Shown in pieces: positions 10,101 through 21,037 of a stretch of DNA of 64,000 bases (the stretch's first letter is position 1; each line of letters begins with the position of its first letter). Source of the stretch: Flammula alnicola (Eukaryota; Basidiomycota; Agaricomycetes; Agaricales; Strophariaceae); the NCBI GenBank assembly GCA_015499995.1, contig JADNRV010000078.1, positions 183,833 to 247,832 on the forward strand, in the 5' to 3' direction. The notes below the pieces were generated by a model. The model saw only the letters and a list, made by a program, of their open reading frames with translations, did not search any database and was not told the DNA's origin. A program made the position numbers and the translations under genes.

Positions 10101-12868
10101 CATCTTCATCCATCTCAATATCTTCACCCGCAACAAGTGGGTAGATCTTCTTCAGCTCCTCTAAGGTTTCCTCATATCTGAATCCTTCAACAGGGCGAAG
10201 GGATGTCCAAAGGCATTCTGAAGGAAGAACGGCCTTCAACAATCTCTGGGTATTCGTAGACAATGTTCCCTAAGAAGCAAGGAAAATCAGCGACTATGTC
10301 GGCAACGGAAAACGATGAAATGCGTACCTTCTTGTACAAAATCTCTTTGGGGCAGATCTGCCTCATCAGCGTCTCCAGTCGCGTCCGACACACGTCATCC
10401 TCAAAGTAGCTCAAATTGAACTGCGACGTCGAGCAATCCAAAACACACACTCCAAACCTGCCCTCCGAATCCAGGTCGCAACCGTCGCCACTGGCAGTGG
10501 TTGCTTCAAAGATGGAAATGCAGTGTCCTGCTTGCTCGTCCGTTAGGAACTCTTGATCGACTAGTGTACCGGTTGTGTACACTTTATTGAGCTCCCTATT
10601 ATTGTTATGTTATTAAGCCTCATTGTGGATAACAACTCAAGGATGACTTACCGTCTGACAATCTTATCCTGTGCTCCAGACGCCGCTCCTTTCCCTTTGG
10701 CTTTCCCTTTCCCTTGCTCCTTCTCAGCAGCCATGCGCATCTCGGCTCCAAGGGCTGTCTCAGCTTGCTCAACGCGTCCGACCTTGTAACCTATATACCG
10801 CATAAGTATGTGCCAGAGATGTAAAGGAGCAAATGGATAACCTTTCGCAAGGAATTTGCTAAGTGAAGAATTTTGAGAATTTTTTGCAAAGATTGCAAGG
10901 AGAAGGATACGTACGAGGCCCACATATTAAATGACGATTCGGGCACACCAACCTAAGACGTAAAGCATGAAGCTAAAGAAACTAGCACTTTCCAGACTCA
11001 CATACCATGCACATCTTGACTCTGTTGGTGAGCTTCAAATCAAACTCTTGATGTCCAATTCTTGCGTCGTCTTCGTACAACTGAAAGTATGTGAGGATTT
11101 ATATGCGAAGTAAATATGCATAAGCTACCTCGAAGAATTTCCTACAGTGAATTGGTATTCAATCAGAATCATATAGTCTTAATTTGATATGAAAACGTAC
11201 CCTTTCTGGAAGAACAAGATCTGAACAAGCATGTGAAAGTCAGTAAAATTGAGCTTCGGAGGAAACAAAAAGCACTCAACGGTATCATAGTGGTTTTGCT
11301 TAATCTGCATTGTACAGACAGTAAGGTAAGTCGGTCCGAATAGTAGAAAGGAAATAAATACAAACCTCCCAAAACTAACAGAAGGTCAAGGATCAATACC
11401 AGTACGGATCTCTGAAATTGTCAAGATGCCACGAACCTGCTTCTCGAACGGCGTAAACGAGGCCCAGGCGTCTTTGGGTATCTTCAGAGTTCTAGGATCA
11501 TAATCGGGATCTCCTGGTCTCTTGCCGTCTTTCTGTTGTATGGGATAAAATAATGAGGCCAAAATTCGTCTTGCTCAATAATTTTAACGCTCACATCAAT
11601 AACGTTGAGCAGGAAACTGTAGGGCGACTCAGCGGCTTTTTTGTCATCTTTCTTGCCTTGTTCTCGCTGTTCAGCTGCAGTCAAAAACGTAAACGTTCCT
11701 GTTCCGCCTCCTGTAGATGGATCTGATGTCGTCTTCGTGCTCTTCTTGCTAGTACTCGACTTCGCAGTGGAAGCTTTTCCTTTGCCCTTGGACTTGCTCT
11801 TCTTCGGCAAATCGTCGTCCAAATCCAGGTCGTCTTCATCGAATTCTTCGTCGTCATCATCGGAAGACACGCCAGAGCGCCGAGATGACATGGAAGAACG
11901 ACGCGATGAAGAAGATTTCGCAGATTTAACGGAATGGGTTTCAACATCCGACTCGTCTGGAACGATGAAGTCGTCGTCATCCGAAGAGGCTCTAGAGCGC
12001 GATTTGGCTAACGAGAGGATGTTAGATTTCAAATTAGATGCGGAAGATATAGCGGGCTATATGCGCGGGACGTACTTTTCTTCACCGGAGACTTTTTAAA
12101 TCGGGTAAGGCGCTGAGAAAAAGACGTTTTCACGACGTCGTCCTCGTCATCATCATCATCTTCTTCATCTTCAACAACCATCTTTGATAAACGAGGTTTC
12201 TTGGCCTGACCTAATTCGTGAAATGAAATTAGCCTTTGTATTAACCGAGAGCTAGTAAATGAACCGCGCACTCCTGATAGCATCAGTAGGCGAAGAACTG
12301 CGAAAAGATGCTTTTCTTCGTCCATTGGTCGCTTGAGCTTTAGCGCCCTCCTCGTCTGAATCTTCAATTACGACCTTTCGTTTTTGTCGACTCTGTGTGG
12401 TCTAAAAGCACTGGCACTTGAGTTTATATTTTTTCGCGAAATACAACTACTTACGGATTTTACCGAAGCAGGTTCATCCATTTCCTCATCTGACGGCACC
12501 ATATCTACGTCAATGGGATCACTAGTAGGCGGAGTACTCGCAACTCGCGACGACGCGGCTGAGCTGGCCACCGCAGAGGAGGCAAGAGTGCGTGCATTAG
12601 GGTGCCATGAATCTGGCGTTTTCGGGTAACGAGGAGACGATGAAGTCTGAGAATCCGACGCGTCCTTGGGTATAGAACTTGAAGTCGACCCCTCTGGCTT
12701 CGCCGTTTCTCCAGCAACTTGCGACTTGGCTTTGACAGCAGGGGTTTTTGGAACAGCGGGTTTGGGGGCTGAGCTGGAGCTTGCGCTCGTTGTACTTGGT
12801 TTTCCAAAGAAAGAGGTAAGACTCTTCTGTTTCAACGAATCCGTGGAGGGTTTAGGTTTGGGAGGCAT
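7159..12868 (-). CDS. MSH6: DNA mismatch-repair protein MSH6, many exons
   Basis: MSH6 pairs with MSH2 as MutSalpha, which recognises base mismatches and small loops in the nucleus. The protein starts at complement 12868 with MPPKPKPSTD. A PCNA-interacting box QKSLTSFF follows at about residues 14-21. Next comes a long disordered acidic/Ser-rich region with DDDDEEFDEDDLDLDDD. The MSH6 signature PGDPDYDPRTLKIPKDAW lies at about 11450-11530. Connector and lever domains follow. The ATPase starts with KIVLLTG just before the Walker A exon (about 8385). It continues with MFSNASTFKVELDE (about 8000) and the Walker B/D-loop LVILDELGRGTSTF, split by introns near 7840-7910. The helix-turn-helix dimer region ends at 7159 with IVRRYVTKHS. 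A PWWP domain is absent, as usual in fungi. No frameshift seen; short GT-AG introns keep phase wherever checked. Confidence 0.95.
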
Positions 12869-13238
12869 CGTTAGGTCTTGACAAGACGATAACAGCCAAA
12901 TTACTTGTGAGAAACGCGTTGGTACTTGTTTGGCTCAGCCTTTTCCAGGACTCTGATTTACGCAAGATTTACGTATTTTTTCAAGGCTTGTCCTTCACAT
13001 CCCCACTCGCAAGGAGATTTGGCGCGAGATCTACTATTTTTTTCATCGACCTCCTATTTATGTAAATAAATAAAAATCAGTCAATGACCTGATCCAAGCG
13101 CGTTGTGGCCATGATCATGATGAGCGCATGAATGGATAATGACGCGCCGAAGTTGTTAGGAACGGGCGACGTTTCCAAACAAACCGCCCTGGACTCATCC
13201 ATGATGATGGCAGGATACGACGCTCGACTTCGCCCGAC
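12869..13238. promoter_or_regulatory. Shared divergent promoter of MSH6 and SEC24-type gene, with MCB and E2F-like boxes
   Basis: The 370 bases separate two divergent start codons. An exact ACGCGT (MluI cell-cycle box) lies at 12914-12919, 46-51 bases upstream of the MSH6 ATG. An E2F-like TTTGGCGC lies near 13018-13025 and a GACGCGCC near 13141. Yeast mismatch-repair genes including MSH6 are G1/S-regulated through MCB elements. I infer a similar control here, but a six-base match can arise by chance. Confidence 0.45.
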
Positions 13239-16200
13239 ATGTACACCCATTCGAATCATATTCCACAGCCCCCGCACTCCGCTGGCCTCGATTACAAGGG
13301 TATATTCTTGTTATATCTAACACCCAAGTGTCATTTTGACGATGTTTTACAGGTCTGCGACCACGTATCGACTCGGCGCAGGTTCCATCTCCTATCGAAG
13401 CCATCGAGCTGGACCGACAGGCATGGGAGACAAAGTTGTATATGACCCTACCAGGGACACACACGCCTCTATGCACCTCAGACTTTGTCGCCGTCGACCA
13501 AGGTGCGCCCCTCACAATGTAGGATATCAAACCACTAACTTTTGTACAGGCAATTCCTCGCCCAAATTTGTCAGGGTGTCGACGTGGAACATGCCCAGTA
13601 CATCTCGGCTCGTGTCGGACTCTCATTTCCCAGTCGCAGCCGTGTTCCAGCCATTCGCCGATCTCGATCCCCGTGAAGAACCGGTACCATTAGTCGACAC
13701 AGGGAGCACAGGACCAGCTCGATGTGCCACCTGCAGGGCGTATATCAACCCATGGTGTACCTGGGTGGCAGGAGGTGTTCGATGGAAATGTAACTTGTGT
13801 TCTCACGAAACAGAAGGTATGATATCTTATCTTTAAATAAACCGAGAGTTTGATTCCATGATGTCGCATGCATCAGTATCGCCAGAGTATTTCTGCAATC
13901 TCGATGCCAACCTCCTCCGGCTGGACCATCTTCAACGACCCGAACTGAACAAAGGAACAATTGACTTCGACGTCACATCTGCCGAAGAATACTGGGCACA
14001 AAATCCTCCGCCACATATAGCCCAACCCTTTTCATCTGTCGAAGGTCCACCGAAAGGCCCCAGAGCACCGGCGCCTCTGGAGTACGTTTTCGCGTTTGAC
14101 GTCTCCAATGAAGCCGTTGTTTCTGGCTTCCTCCAATCCGTCTGCGATGCGTTGAAGGTCGTTCTCTTTGGCAGCACGAACGCGAACGGTGCAATCGAGG
14201 ATTCGCATTTCCCTCCTTCAAGTAAAATCGCCATTGTGACTTTTGATAGCACGTTGCACTTCTATGACCTCACCGTGCGTCCGCCTTCCTCACATTTCCA
14301 TTTGCTATTCAATTGAACAGAAGGCGGATATCGTCTCAGTCAGAGGTGACACAAATGCTCGTCGTTGGCGATCTTGATGAAGTTTTCATTCCTACCCTCT
14401 CCCTATTTGTTAATCCTGTAGAGCATAGGTTGGCTCTTTTCCTTTGCTGCATTCTGAACGTATACTGATCAACGAACCTTCTCTTCAACTTGGCGTCTCA
14501 AGACCAGCCATCGAAGCATTACTTGATGGCCTCCCCGGCCGATTCTACGATGCTATGTCCACCAACTCTGCTCTAGGTTCTGCTATTCGCGGTGGTCTTG
14601 CAGCACTTGTAAGTTTTCATCCGCAATCAAACACATCTTGATGGGCCTTGACGTCTCGTCCTCCCGAAAGGCAGGTCGTGGCGGACACATTGTTCTCTTC
14701 CAAACTACTCTGCCCAACGTTGGCGCCGGTGCTCTTCCGCTGACTCCACCATCAGAAACCACGCTCTACGACACTGACAAAGAAAAAACGCTCCATTCTC
14801 CGCGCGACTCTACCTGGATATCTATTGGAGAAGAATGTGCCGATGAGGGCGTGGGGGTGAGCATGTTCCTAGCGCCGAGCAAGTACATGGACACTGGGAG
14901 TGTGTGCGTCGTTTCGAATCTCACCGGTGGCGAAGTATTTTGGCACCCGAGATTCGTGCTCGAGCGAGACGCTGCCATAGTCCGAGGTCAATTGAGCAGA
15001 TTGGTGGGGAGGATGCAGGGCTACAACTGTATGGTCCGCATTCGATGCTCCCATGGTACGCCTTTTTCTTTCTTGTTCAATCTTTCCCGCATTCTCCACC
15101 TATAAATGAATCACCTAGCGTCTTCTTTTTTGGATTGTAGGCTTGCAAGTAAAGGAGCACTACGGGTTATTCCTCCGTTCGACGCCCACCGAACTTACAT
15201 TTGCGCAATTGTCGTCGGATAGCGCGTTCTGCGCTGAACTTGAGCACACACGCAATCTCTCAACGCGCTCCTATGCGTATCTGCAATGCGCCGTTCTATA
15301 CACAAGCGTCGACGGTCAAAGAAGGGTCAGGGTGGTCAATCTTGCTGTGAACGTCGTAGAATTGGCGGGAAGTCTGTTCCAGTTTGCGGACATGGAAACT
15401 GTGTTGTGCCATCTCGCGAAAGAAGGTATGTGATGCGGGTCGTTTGCTGATAATGCCGATCTTGACTTGGGGTTTCCTAGCTATGTCTTCGATGTCACAG
15501 CAAAGGAGTTTACTGATCCGGGAAGAACTGACGGAGAAGTGTGCAAACTTGCTGTTGGGCTATCGCACGCAGTGTGCGGCTGCGACACGACCAAGTCAAG
15601 TGCGTATTTGTTGCCTGCTGTGCTTCGCCGGCTCTCTGACCTTCTGGCACGGACGCATAGTTAATCATCCCAGAGGCATTCCGCGCGCTTCCGGCGTATA
15701 CATTAGCTTTGCAAAAGACAAAACCACTCAAAGGTAACTTTACACAATACTGAGACCTAAAAGTACGACTGACGCTTTTCTCTGGAATTTTCAGCTCGCC
15801 AAGTATCATCTGATGTCCGAAACTACCACATCCATCGCATACTTGGCATGAGCACGCGAACACTCATGAGCTACCTCTATCCCCAATTAATCGCTCTGCA
15901 TGACTTGAACGATACAATTGCTCTGCCGCACACACTGGAAAATGAGGATGGAACAACGATCGAAAAGGTTCTGATGCCTGCATGTATGCGGATTCCTACT
16001 TTGATATGGAGGCTGGTGGGGTGTACTTGATTGGTAAGCCCTTTTTGCATTTATGTCAGGAGATGCTAATGCGACTCATGCCCCTGGCAGATAATGAAGA
16101 AATGATGATATTTTGGGTGGGCTCCAGTGTATCACCGCAGATTTTGAGTGATCTCTTTGGAGTGGATGACGTCCACTCTCTAAACCCTCACATGGTATTC

Positions 16201-16657
16201 ATTTCTTACACTTACACTTTTCTGTCTATACTCATGCCCTTCCCAGCATACTCTCCCTGTTCTCCCTACAACCCTCTCAACACAAGTACATAACATCCTC
16301 GCACACCGCTATGCTCAAAGAGGAAAGCCTACGAAGATGTACATTGCACGTCAGAACCTAGACGCCGCTGAAGTCGAGTACAGTGACATGCTCGTAGAGG
16401 ACCAGAATAATGGGGCAATGTCGTACCTGGATTGTAAGATTTCCATACCTTCTGAGATGGAGGTCATCGAACTAAATTTTGGACACGCGCCTTTTAGATC
16501 TTGCTCTTTTGCATATGCAAATATCGAACGTGGTGCGTTTCCGTTGTCTCTTCGGCGCTGTTTAAGATGAAGCCGATACTGATGTACATTCTTTATGCAG
16601 CTAAAAAATGGAGGGTCAATAGGTGGAGGATCTGGTATTCGTGGTTCCCCATGGTAG
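13239..16657 (+). CDS. COPII cargo adaptor SEC24, SFB3/LST1 (SEC24C/D)-type, many exons
   Basis: SEC24 proteins form the inner COPII coat with SEC23 and pick cargo at ER exit sites. Exon 1 is 13239-13299 ([16 protein letters not shown]) and exon 2 starts at 13353. The zinc finger [12 protein letters not shown] plus CNLC (about 13720-13800) is intact. It is followed by [11 protein letters not shown] and the [11 protein letters not shown] block typical of the SEC24C/D/Lst1 branch. The trunk domain has [26 protein letters not shown] and the [15 protein letters not shown] region. The gelsolin-like segment ends with [17 protein letters not shown]. The last exons give [12 protein letters not shown] and a Gly-rich tail, with stop TAG at 16655-16657. 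The N-terminal disordered tail is very short compared with animal SEC24C/D, so an upstream exon could have been missed. Splice phases checked around 13299, 14330, 14440, 16030 and 16435 are consistent. Confidence 0.9.
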
Positions 16658-17372
16658 ACCACCGAATATAGGTTTTCAGACTGCGATCTGTCTACTTACT
16701 GGTCGTTGCACCGTCGTTGCTTCATCCTTATCATCCGTACAGTTCACATAGATTATTATCCAACTCTTCTTGGAATGGCTGTATAGTATTTCTTAGACTG
16801 CTAATGCGAAATCAGCATCTAGCTCGATTACAACAGTAGTGAAGTGCAATCTAAACAACAAATATGACTGCGATGAAACAAAGACAGCGGTGCCGGTAAC
16901 TGCCGCAACGGCAATCGGCTGTTTTTTTTTCAGCTGGTCACCTCCACCTCGACGCGTTGTAGCAGGCTTCTTTGCAACGTGAACTTACATCCACTATTCC
17001 ATTTCGATACACGCTTATCTGGAAGGGGTGAAATGGCGGAGTCGAGGACTATAACGCGCCGCTTCTCACCCAACTACCTTCTTGAATTCCCAATTTCCCA
17101 TGTACTGACGAGACATCTTGAAGTATAGTGAATATTGAAGGTTGAAGCTCATAGCCTTGCCCTCTAAGGCTCAGAGTTTCATATAAAGCACTGAGTAGGC
17201 TGCCCGACGGCGCCTGGGGCGGACGGGGATCTGTTGTGGAAGCCTACTGCCCACGGGTACACTTTGGGTACACTGATGGGTACGGTAAACCGGTTAGTGT
17301 TTGGCACACTCGGCCCCCCACATCTACCTCAGCCTTGTATTCAAGTCCCTTTCTTCGTCCTTCTCCCTCACC
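16658..17372. other. Intergenic region with promoter duplicated upstream of hydrolase copy 2
   Basis: From about 16950 to 17372 the sequence resembles 18870-19249. Shared blocks include CGACGCGTTGTAG, ACTACCTTCTTG and the segment around the start codon. The tandem duplication of the hydrolases therefore included their promoter. No gene of its own is seen. Confidence 0.6.
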
Positions 17373-18716
17373 ATGCCATATGCTTTCCGCAACCAACCCC
17401 TCAAAGGCTTGTACCTGACATACCAGCTCATAGCCACCTTGTTCGCCCGATTTCCTCTATGGGTTCTGTTCAATATTCCCAAGTAAGTTCGATCCATCCG
17501 CTGTTCGATAATCCAAATGTCTAAACAATGGGCACCTCTCGCAGGTCATGGCGCCCAAGGAAAACATGGACTTTGAAGCGAACGATTCTGGTAAAACTGC
17601 TGCGCCTTTTAATGGATATTGGCACACAGTGTGTAACATATATCCTTCCCATGCTTCAATGTTCACCGAAATATTGATCTATAGGATTGGCCCATTACTT
17701 AAAGTTCCCAATCACCTGGCCATCGCACCAGGCGTTGGTGTAAATGGTGTGTGGGTTGGAACAGCCAACCACCTTGTAACAGGAAACCTCAAGATGTGGG
17801 CCGAAATTGCGAAGGTCACGTCTGTTCGCGTACCAGGCTATTGGATGCATAAGAAGGGCTCTTCCATCAAGGTCGCGTCTCCGCCTCAACCAGGCGAGAA
17901 GGTCGTCTATCAACTTCATGGAGGCGGATACGTTCGCCTCTCGGCGCACCCGAAAGACGTCACGGCAGCAATCGCCAGGGGCTACGTCCAATATATCGAC
18001 CCCGTCCAGCGTGTTTTCTCCCTCGAGTACCGATTAGCATCCAGAAAGCCATTTGCAGAACTCTACCCTTTTCCAACACAGTTGCTCGACGCGCTGGCAG
18101 GTTACAACTACCTCGTAGACGTGGTTGGATTTGCATCCGAAGACATCATCCTCTCGGGTGACTCTGCAGGCGGCAATCTGGCACACGCCCTTGCCCGGTA
18201 CCTTACTGATTATCAAGGGACAACCAACGTACCTCTGCCTGCTCCTCCTGGTGCACTCATCTTGCTGTCGCCATGGGTGGACCTCGGTACCACTACCGAG
18301 TCTCTCCCCAACGGCTCTGCCCACCGTTTCCTCAAGTCAGATTATATCGGCACCCCGAATGGTGGTGTTGATTACTCCAAGTCAGCCTTTTGCGGACCAC
18401 ACGGACTGGGAACCGCAGAAACAATGCTTACATTTCTCCAGCTTCCCGCCACCCAGCACTAGTCGTTGATTTCAAGAAATTCCCGAGGACGTTCATCGTC
18501 GCAGGAGGCGCAGAAGTCCTGTATGATTCTATTGCCACCCTGAAAGACCGTATGATCGAGGATTTGGGCGAGGGGAATGGGGTGAAGCCAGGTGCAGGCA
18601 AGGTACGGTACTACGAGGCGCCGGATGGCATTCACGACTACACGGTTTTCGAATGGCACGAACCGGAGAGAACAGATACTTTCAAGGAGATTAATAGATG
18701 GGTGACTGCATCATAA
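17373..18716 (+). pseudogene. Alpha/beta-hydrolase (HSL/AB_hydrolase_3 type), tandem copy 1, frameshifted
   Basis: Exons 17373-17482, 17545-17628 and 17685-18716, the same structure as copies 2 and 3. The first exon gives MPYAFRNQPLKGLYLTYQ and a hydrophobic stretch, probably a membrane anchor. Exon 3 has the oxyanion motif HGGGY and nucleophile motif GDSAGGNLAHAL, with the catalytic His expected in DGIHDY. Compared with copy 2, one A is missing at 18421-18424 (ACAATGC versus ACAAATGC). This shifts the frame and ends the protein at 18460-18462, before the catalytic His. The downstream sequence in the other frame is well conserved to 18716, so the break is either very recent or an assembly error; with one base added the length would be 408 residues. 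Substrate unknown; relatives hydrolyse short-chain esters or lactones. Confidence 0.8.
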
Positions 18717-19249
18717 TCTTCAATTGTCGTTACTTAAATTTCCTTCATGAGCAATTCTAGGGCAGCTTGCTCGTGTTTAGGACGAATGTTATTTAATACC
18801 ATTCTTTGTCAAATACCATATGATGTACTCGTAAGTACATACCTTCCTTCTGGCTGACAGCGCGTCCTCGACGGTCCTCGACGCGTTGTAGGAGCTTCGT
18901 TGCAGCTTGACCCTTCGACAGGCTGAAGTGACGGACTCGAACACTGTAGATCACCCCTCTCACCACTACCTTCTTGGATTCCCATGCATGAAATGCTGAC
19001 GAGCCATGGTGATATTGAGGTTGAAGCTGAGCATTGTTTTACTCTAGGGCTCGGACTGCCATGGCAAGTGCTGAATAGGCAGCGCCAACGGCGCCCGGGT
19101 GGGTAGGATGGATTATTCATACTGCCCACGGGCACAATATGATGGGTAGTACGGTGAACCGATAGTAGCGGTCGGGATTCGGCACACCCTGCCCAATATA
19201 TACTTCCAATCCCACAGCCAAGTCCCTTTCTTCGTCCTTCTCCTCCACC
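18717..19249. other. Intergenic; promoter of hydrolase copy 2
   Basis: Contains the second copy of the duplicated promoter (see 16658-17372). It also has a small direct repeat, CCTCGACG twice near 18868-18882. No coding region seen. Confidence 0.5.
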
Positions 19250-20602
19250 ATGCCGTACGCTTTCCGTAACCAACCCCTCAAAGGCTTATACTTGACGTAC
19301 CAGCTTATAGCCATCTTATTCGTCCGCCTTCCCTTATTGGTGTTGTTTAATATTCCCAAGTAAGTTTGATCTGGCATCCGCTATTCGATAACCCAAACGT
19401 CTGAACATTTATCTTAGGTCATGGCGTCCAAGGAAGAGCTGGACATTGAAACGAACGATTCTGATAAAACTGGTCCGCCTTTTATCGGAGACAGGCACAC
19501 AGTGCGTCATAAATCTCCTTCCCGCGCTTCCATGTTCCCCAATTTGTCAATTTACAGGGTCGGCACGGTCTTCAAAGTTCCCAATCACCTGGCCATCACA
19601 CCAGGCGTTGGTGTAAATGGTGTTTGGGTTGAACCCGCCAACCACCTTGTGACGGGAAATCTCAAGATGTGGGCCGAACTTGCGAAGGTCGCGTCTATTC
19701 GCGTCCCGGGCTACTGGATACACAGGAAGGGCTCTTCCATCGAGGTCGCATCTCCACCTCAGCCAGGCGAGAAGGTCATCTATCAGCTTCATGGAGGCGG
19801 ATACGTTAGCCTCTCAGCACACCCGACAGATTTCACAGCAGCAATCGTCAGGGGCTACGTCCAGTATATCGACCCCGTCCAGCGTGTTTTCTCCCTCGAG
19901 TACCGATTAGCATCCGCAAAGCCATTTGCAGAACGCTACCCTTTTCCAACACAGTTGCTCGACGCGCTAGCAGGTTACAACTACCTCATAGACGTGGTTG
20001 GTTTTGCATCCGAAGATATCATCCTCTCGGGTGACTCTGCAGGCGGCAATCTGGCACACGCCCTTGTCCGGTACCTTACAGATTACCAAGGGACGACTGT
20101 CGTGTCTCTGCCTGCTCCTCCTGGTGCACTCATCTTGTTGTCTCCGTGGGTGGACCTCGGTACGACTACTGAGGCTCTCCCCAACGGCTCCGCAGCGCGT
20201 TTCTTCAATACGGATCACCTTGGCGCCGGGCCAAATTCGGACGGGGGCCTTGATTACGCCAAATCAGCGTTTTGTGGACCGCACGGACTGGAGGCTGCAG
20301 AGACAAATGCTTATATCTCTCCTGCATCGCTGAATCCGGCTCTAGTGGTCGATTTCAAGAAATTCCCCAGGACGTTCATCGTCGCAGGAGGAGCGGAGTC
20401 TCTGTACGATTCCATTGTCACCCTTAAGGACCGTATGATCCAGGATTTGGGTGAGGGAAATGGAGTGAAGCCATTTGAAGGAAAGGTTCGGTACTACGAG
20501 GCGCCGGATGGTATTCATGACTACACAGCCTTCGAATGGTGCTATGAACCGGAGAGAACGGCTACTTTCAAGGCAATTAATAGATGGGTAACTGCATTAT
20601 AA
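19250..20602 (+). CDS. Alpha/beta-hydrolase (HSL/AB_hydrolase_3 type), tandem copy 2, intact
   Basis: Three exons (19250-19359, 19418-19501, 19558-20602) give 412 residues with phases 2 and 2. The N-terminal 36 residues include a hydrophobic helix (YLTYQLIAILFVRLPLLVLF), suggesting ER or membrane anchoring. The catalytic machinery is complete: HGGGYVSLSAHP, GDSAGGNLAHALVRYL, a probable acid near SLYDSIVTLKDR, and His in DGIHDYTAFEW. It is the only intact member of the three copies and serves as the reading-frame reference for the others. It lies 212 codons-worth of spacing upstream of a P450, suggesting a shared metabolic or detoxification role. Exact substrate cannot be told. Confidence 0.88.
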
Positions 20603-21037
20603 TCCCATTAATGCTACTTGAAAAATATCCTTCGTTCATGAACGCTATGCCAGGGCAGCTTTGGTGGCAGCTTCCTCAGACTAAAGTGAGTGTTTTGAAT
20701 TTTAGGTATTTTTATACCATCATGGCCATTTCGGCAACACCGGCATTGTCATGACGTTCGCCATGTCAGCAACCTATCGAGTCTCGACTCTACCTTCAGT
20801 GTTTGAGCACAGCTATACATAGCCATTATGACCACTGGGGAATTCACAGGGCTTCGCATTCCCAATCTACGCTCCGGCTGTTTGATAGACATCTGCTATA
20901 TTTGTCTCCCCGACACGTCGTGGGGACGCGCAGCCCTCCGGCAGCCTTATCCAAGACACTCACCATAAAGAAGTCACGGTCGAAGTTCCTGTCCTATCAA
21001 TTACTGCGACTTCATAGGCATTCTTGTTTCGACTTTC
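20603..21037. other. Intergenic between hydrolase copy 2 and the P450
   Basis: About 435 bases; no gene or repeat recognised. It should hold the hydrolase 3' end and the P450 promoter, since both genes run in the same direction. Confidence 0.4.

Noticed and set aside
9826..10263. Minus-strand frame as a separate gene
   Set aside because: It is one exon of MSH6 (lever/connector part), flanked by consistent splice sites.
11641..12099. Plus-strand 152-residue Ser/Asp-rich frame
   Set aside because: Antisense shadow of the acidic Ser-rich MSH6 N-terminal region.
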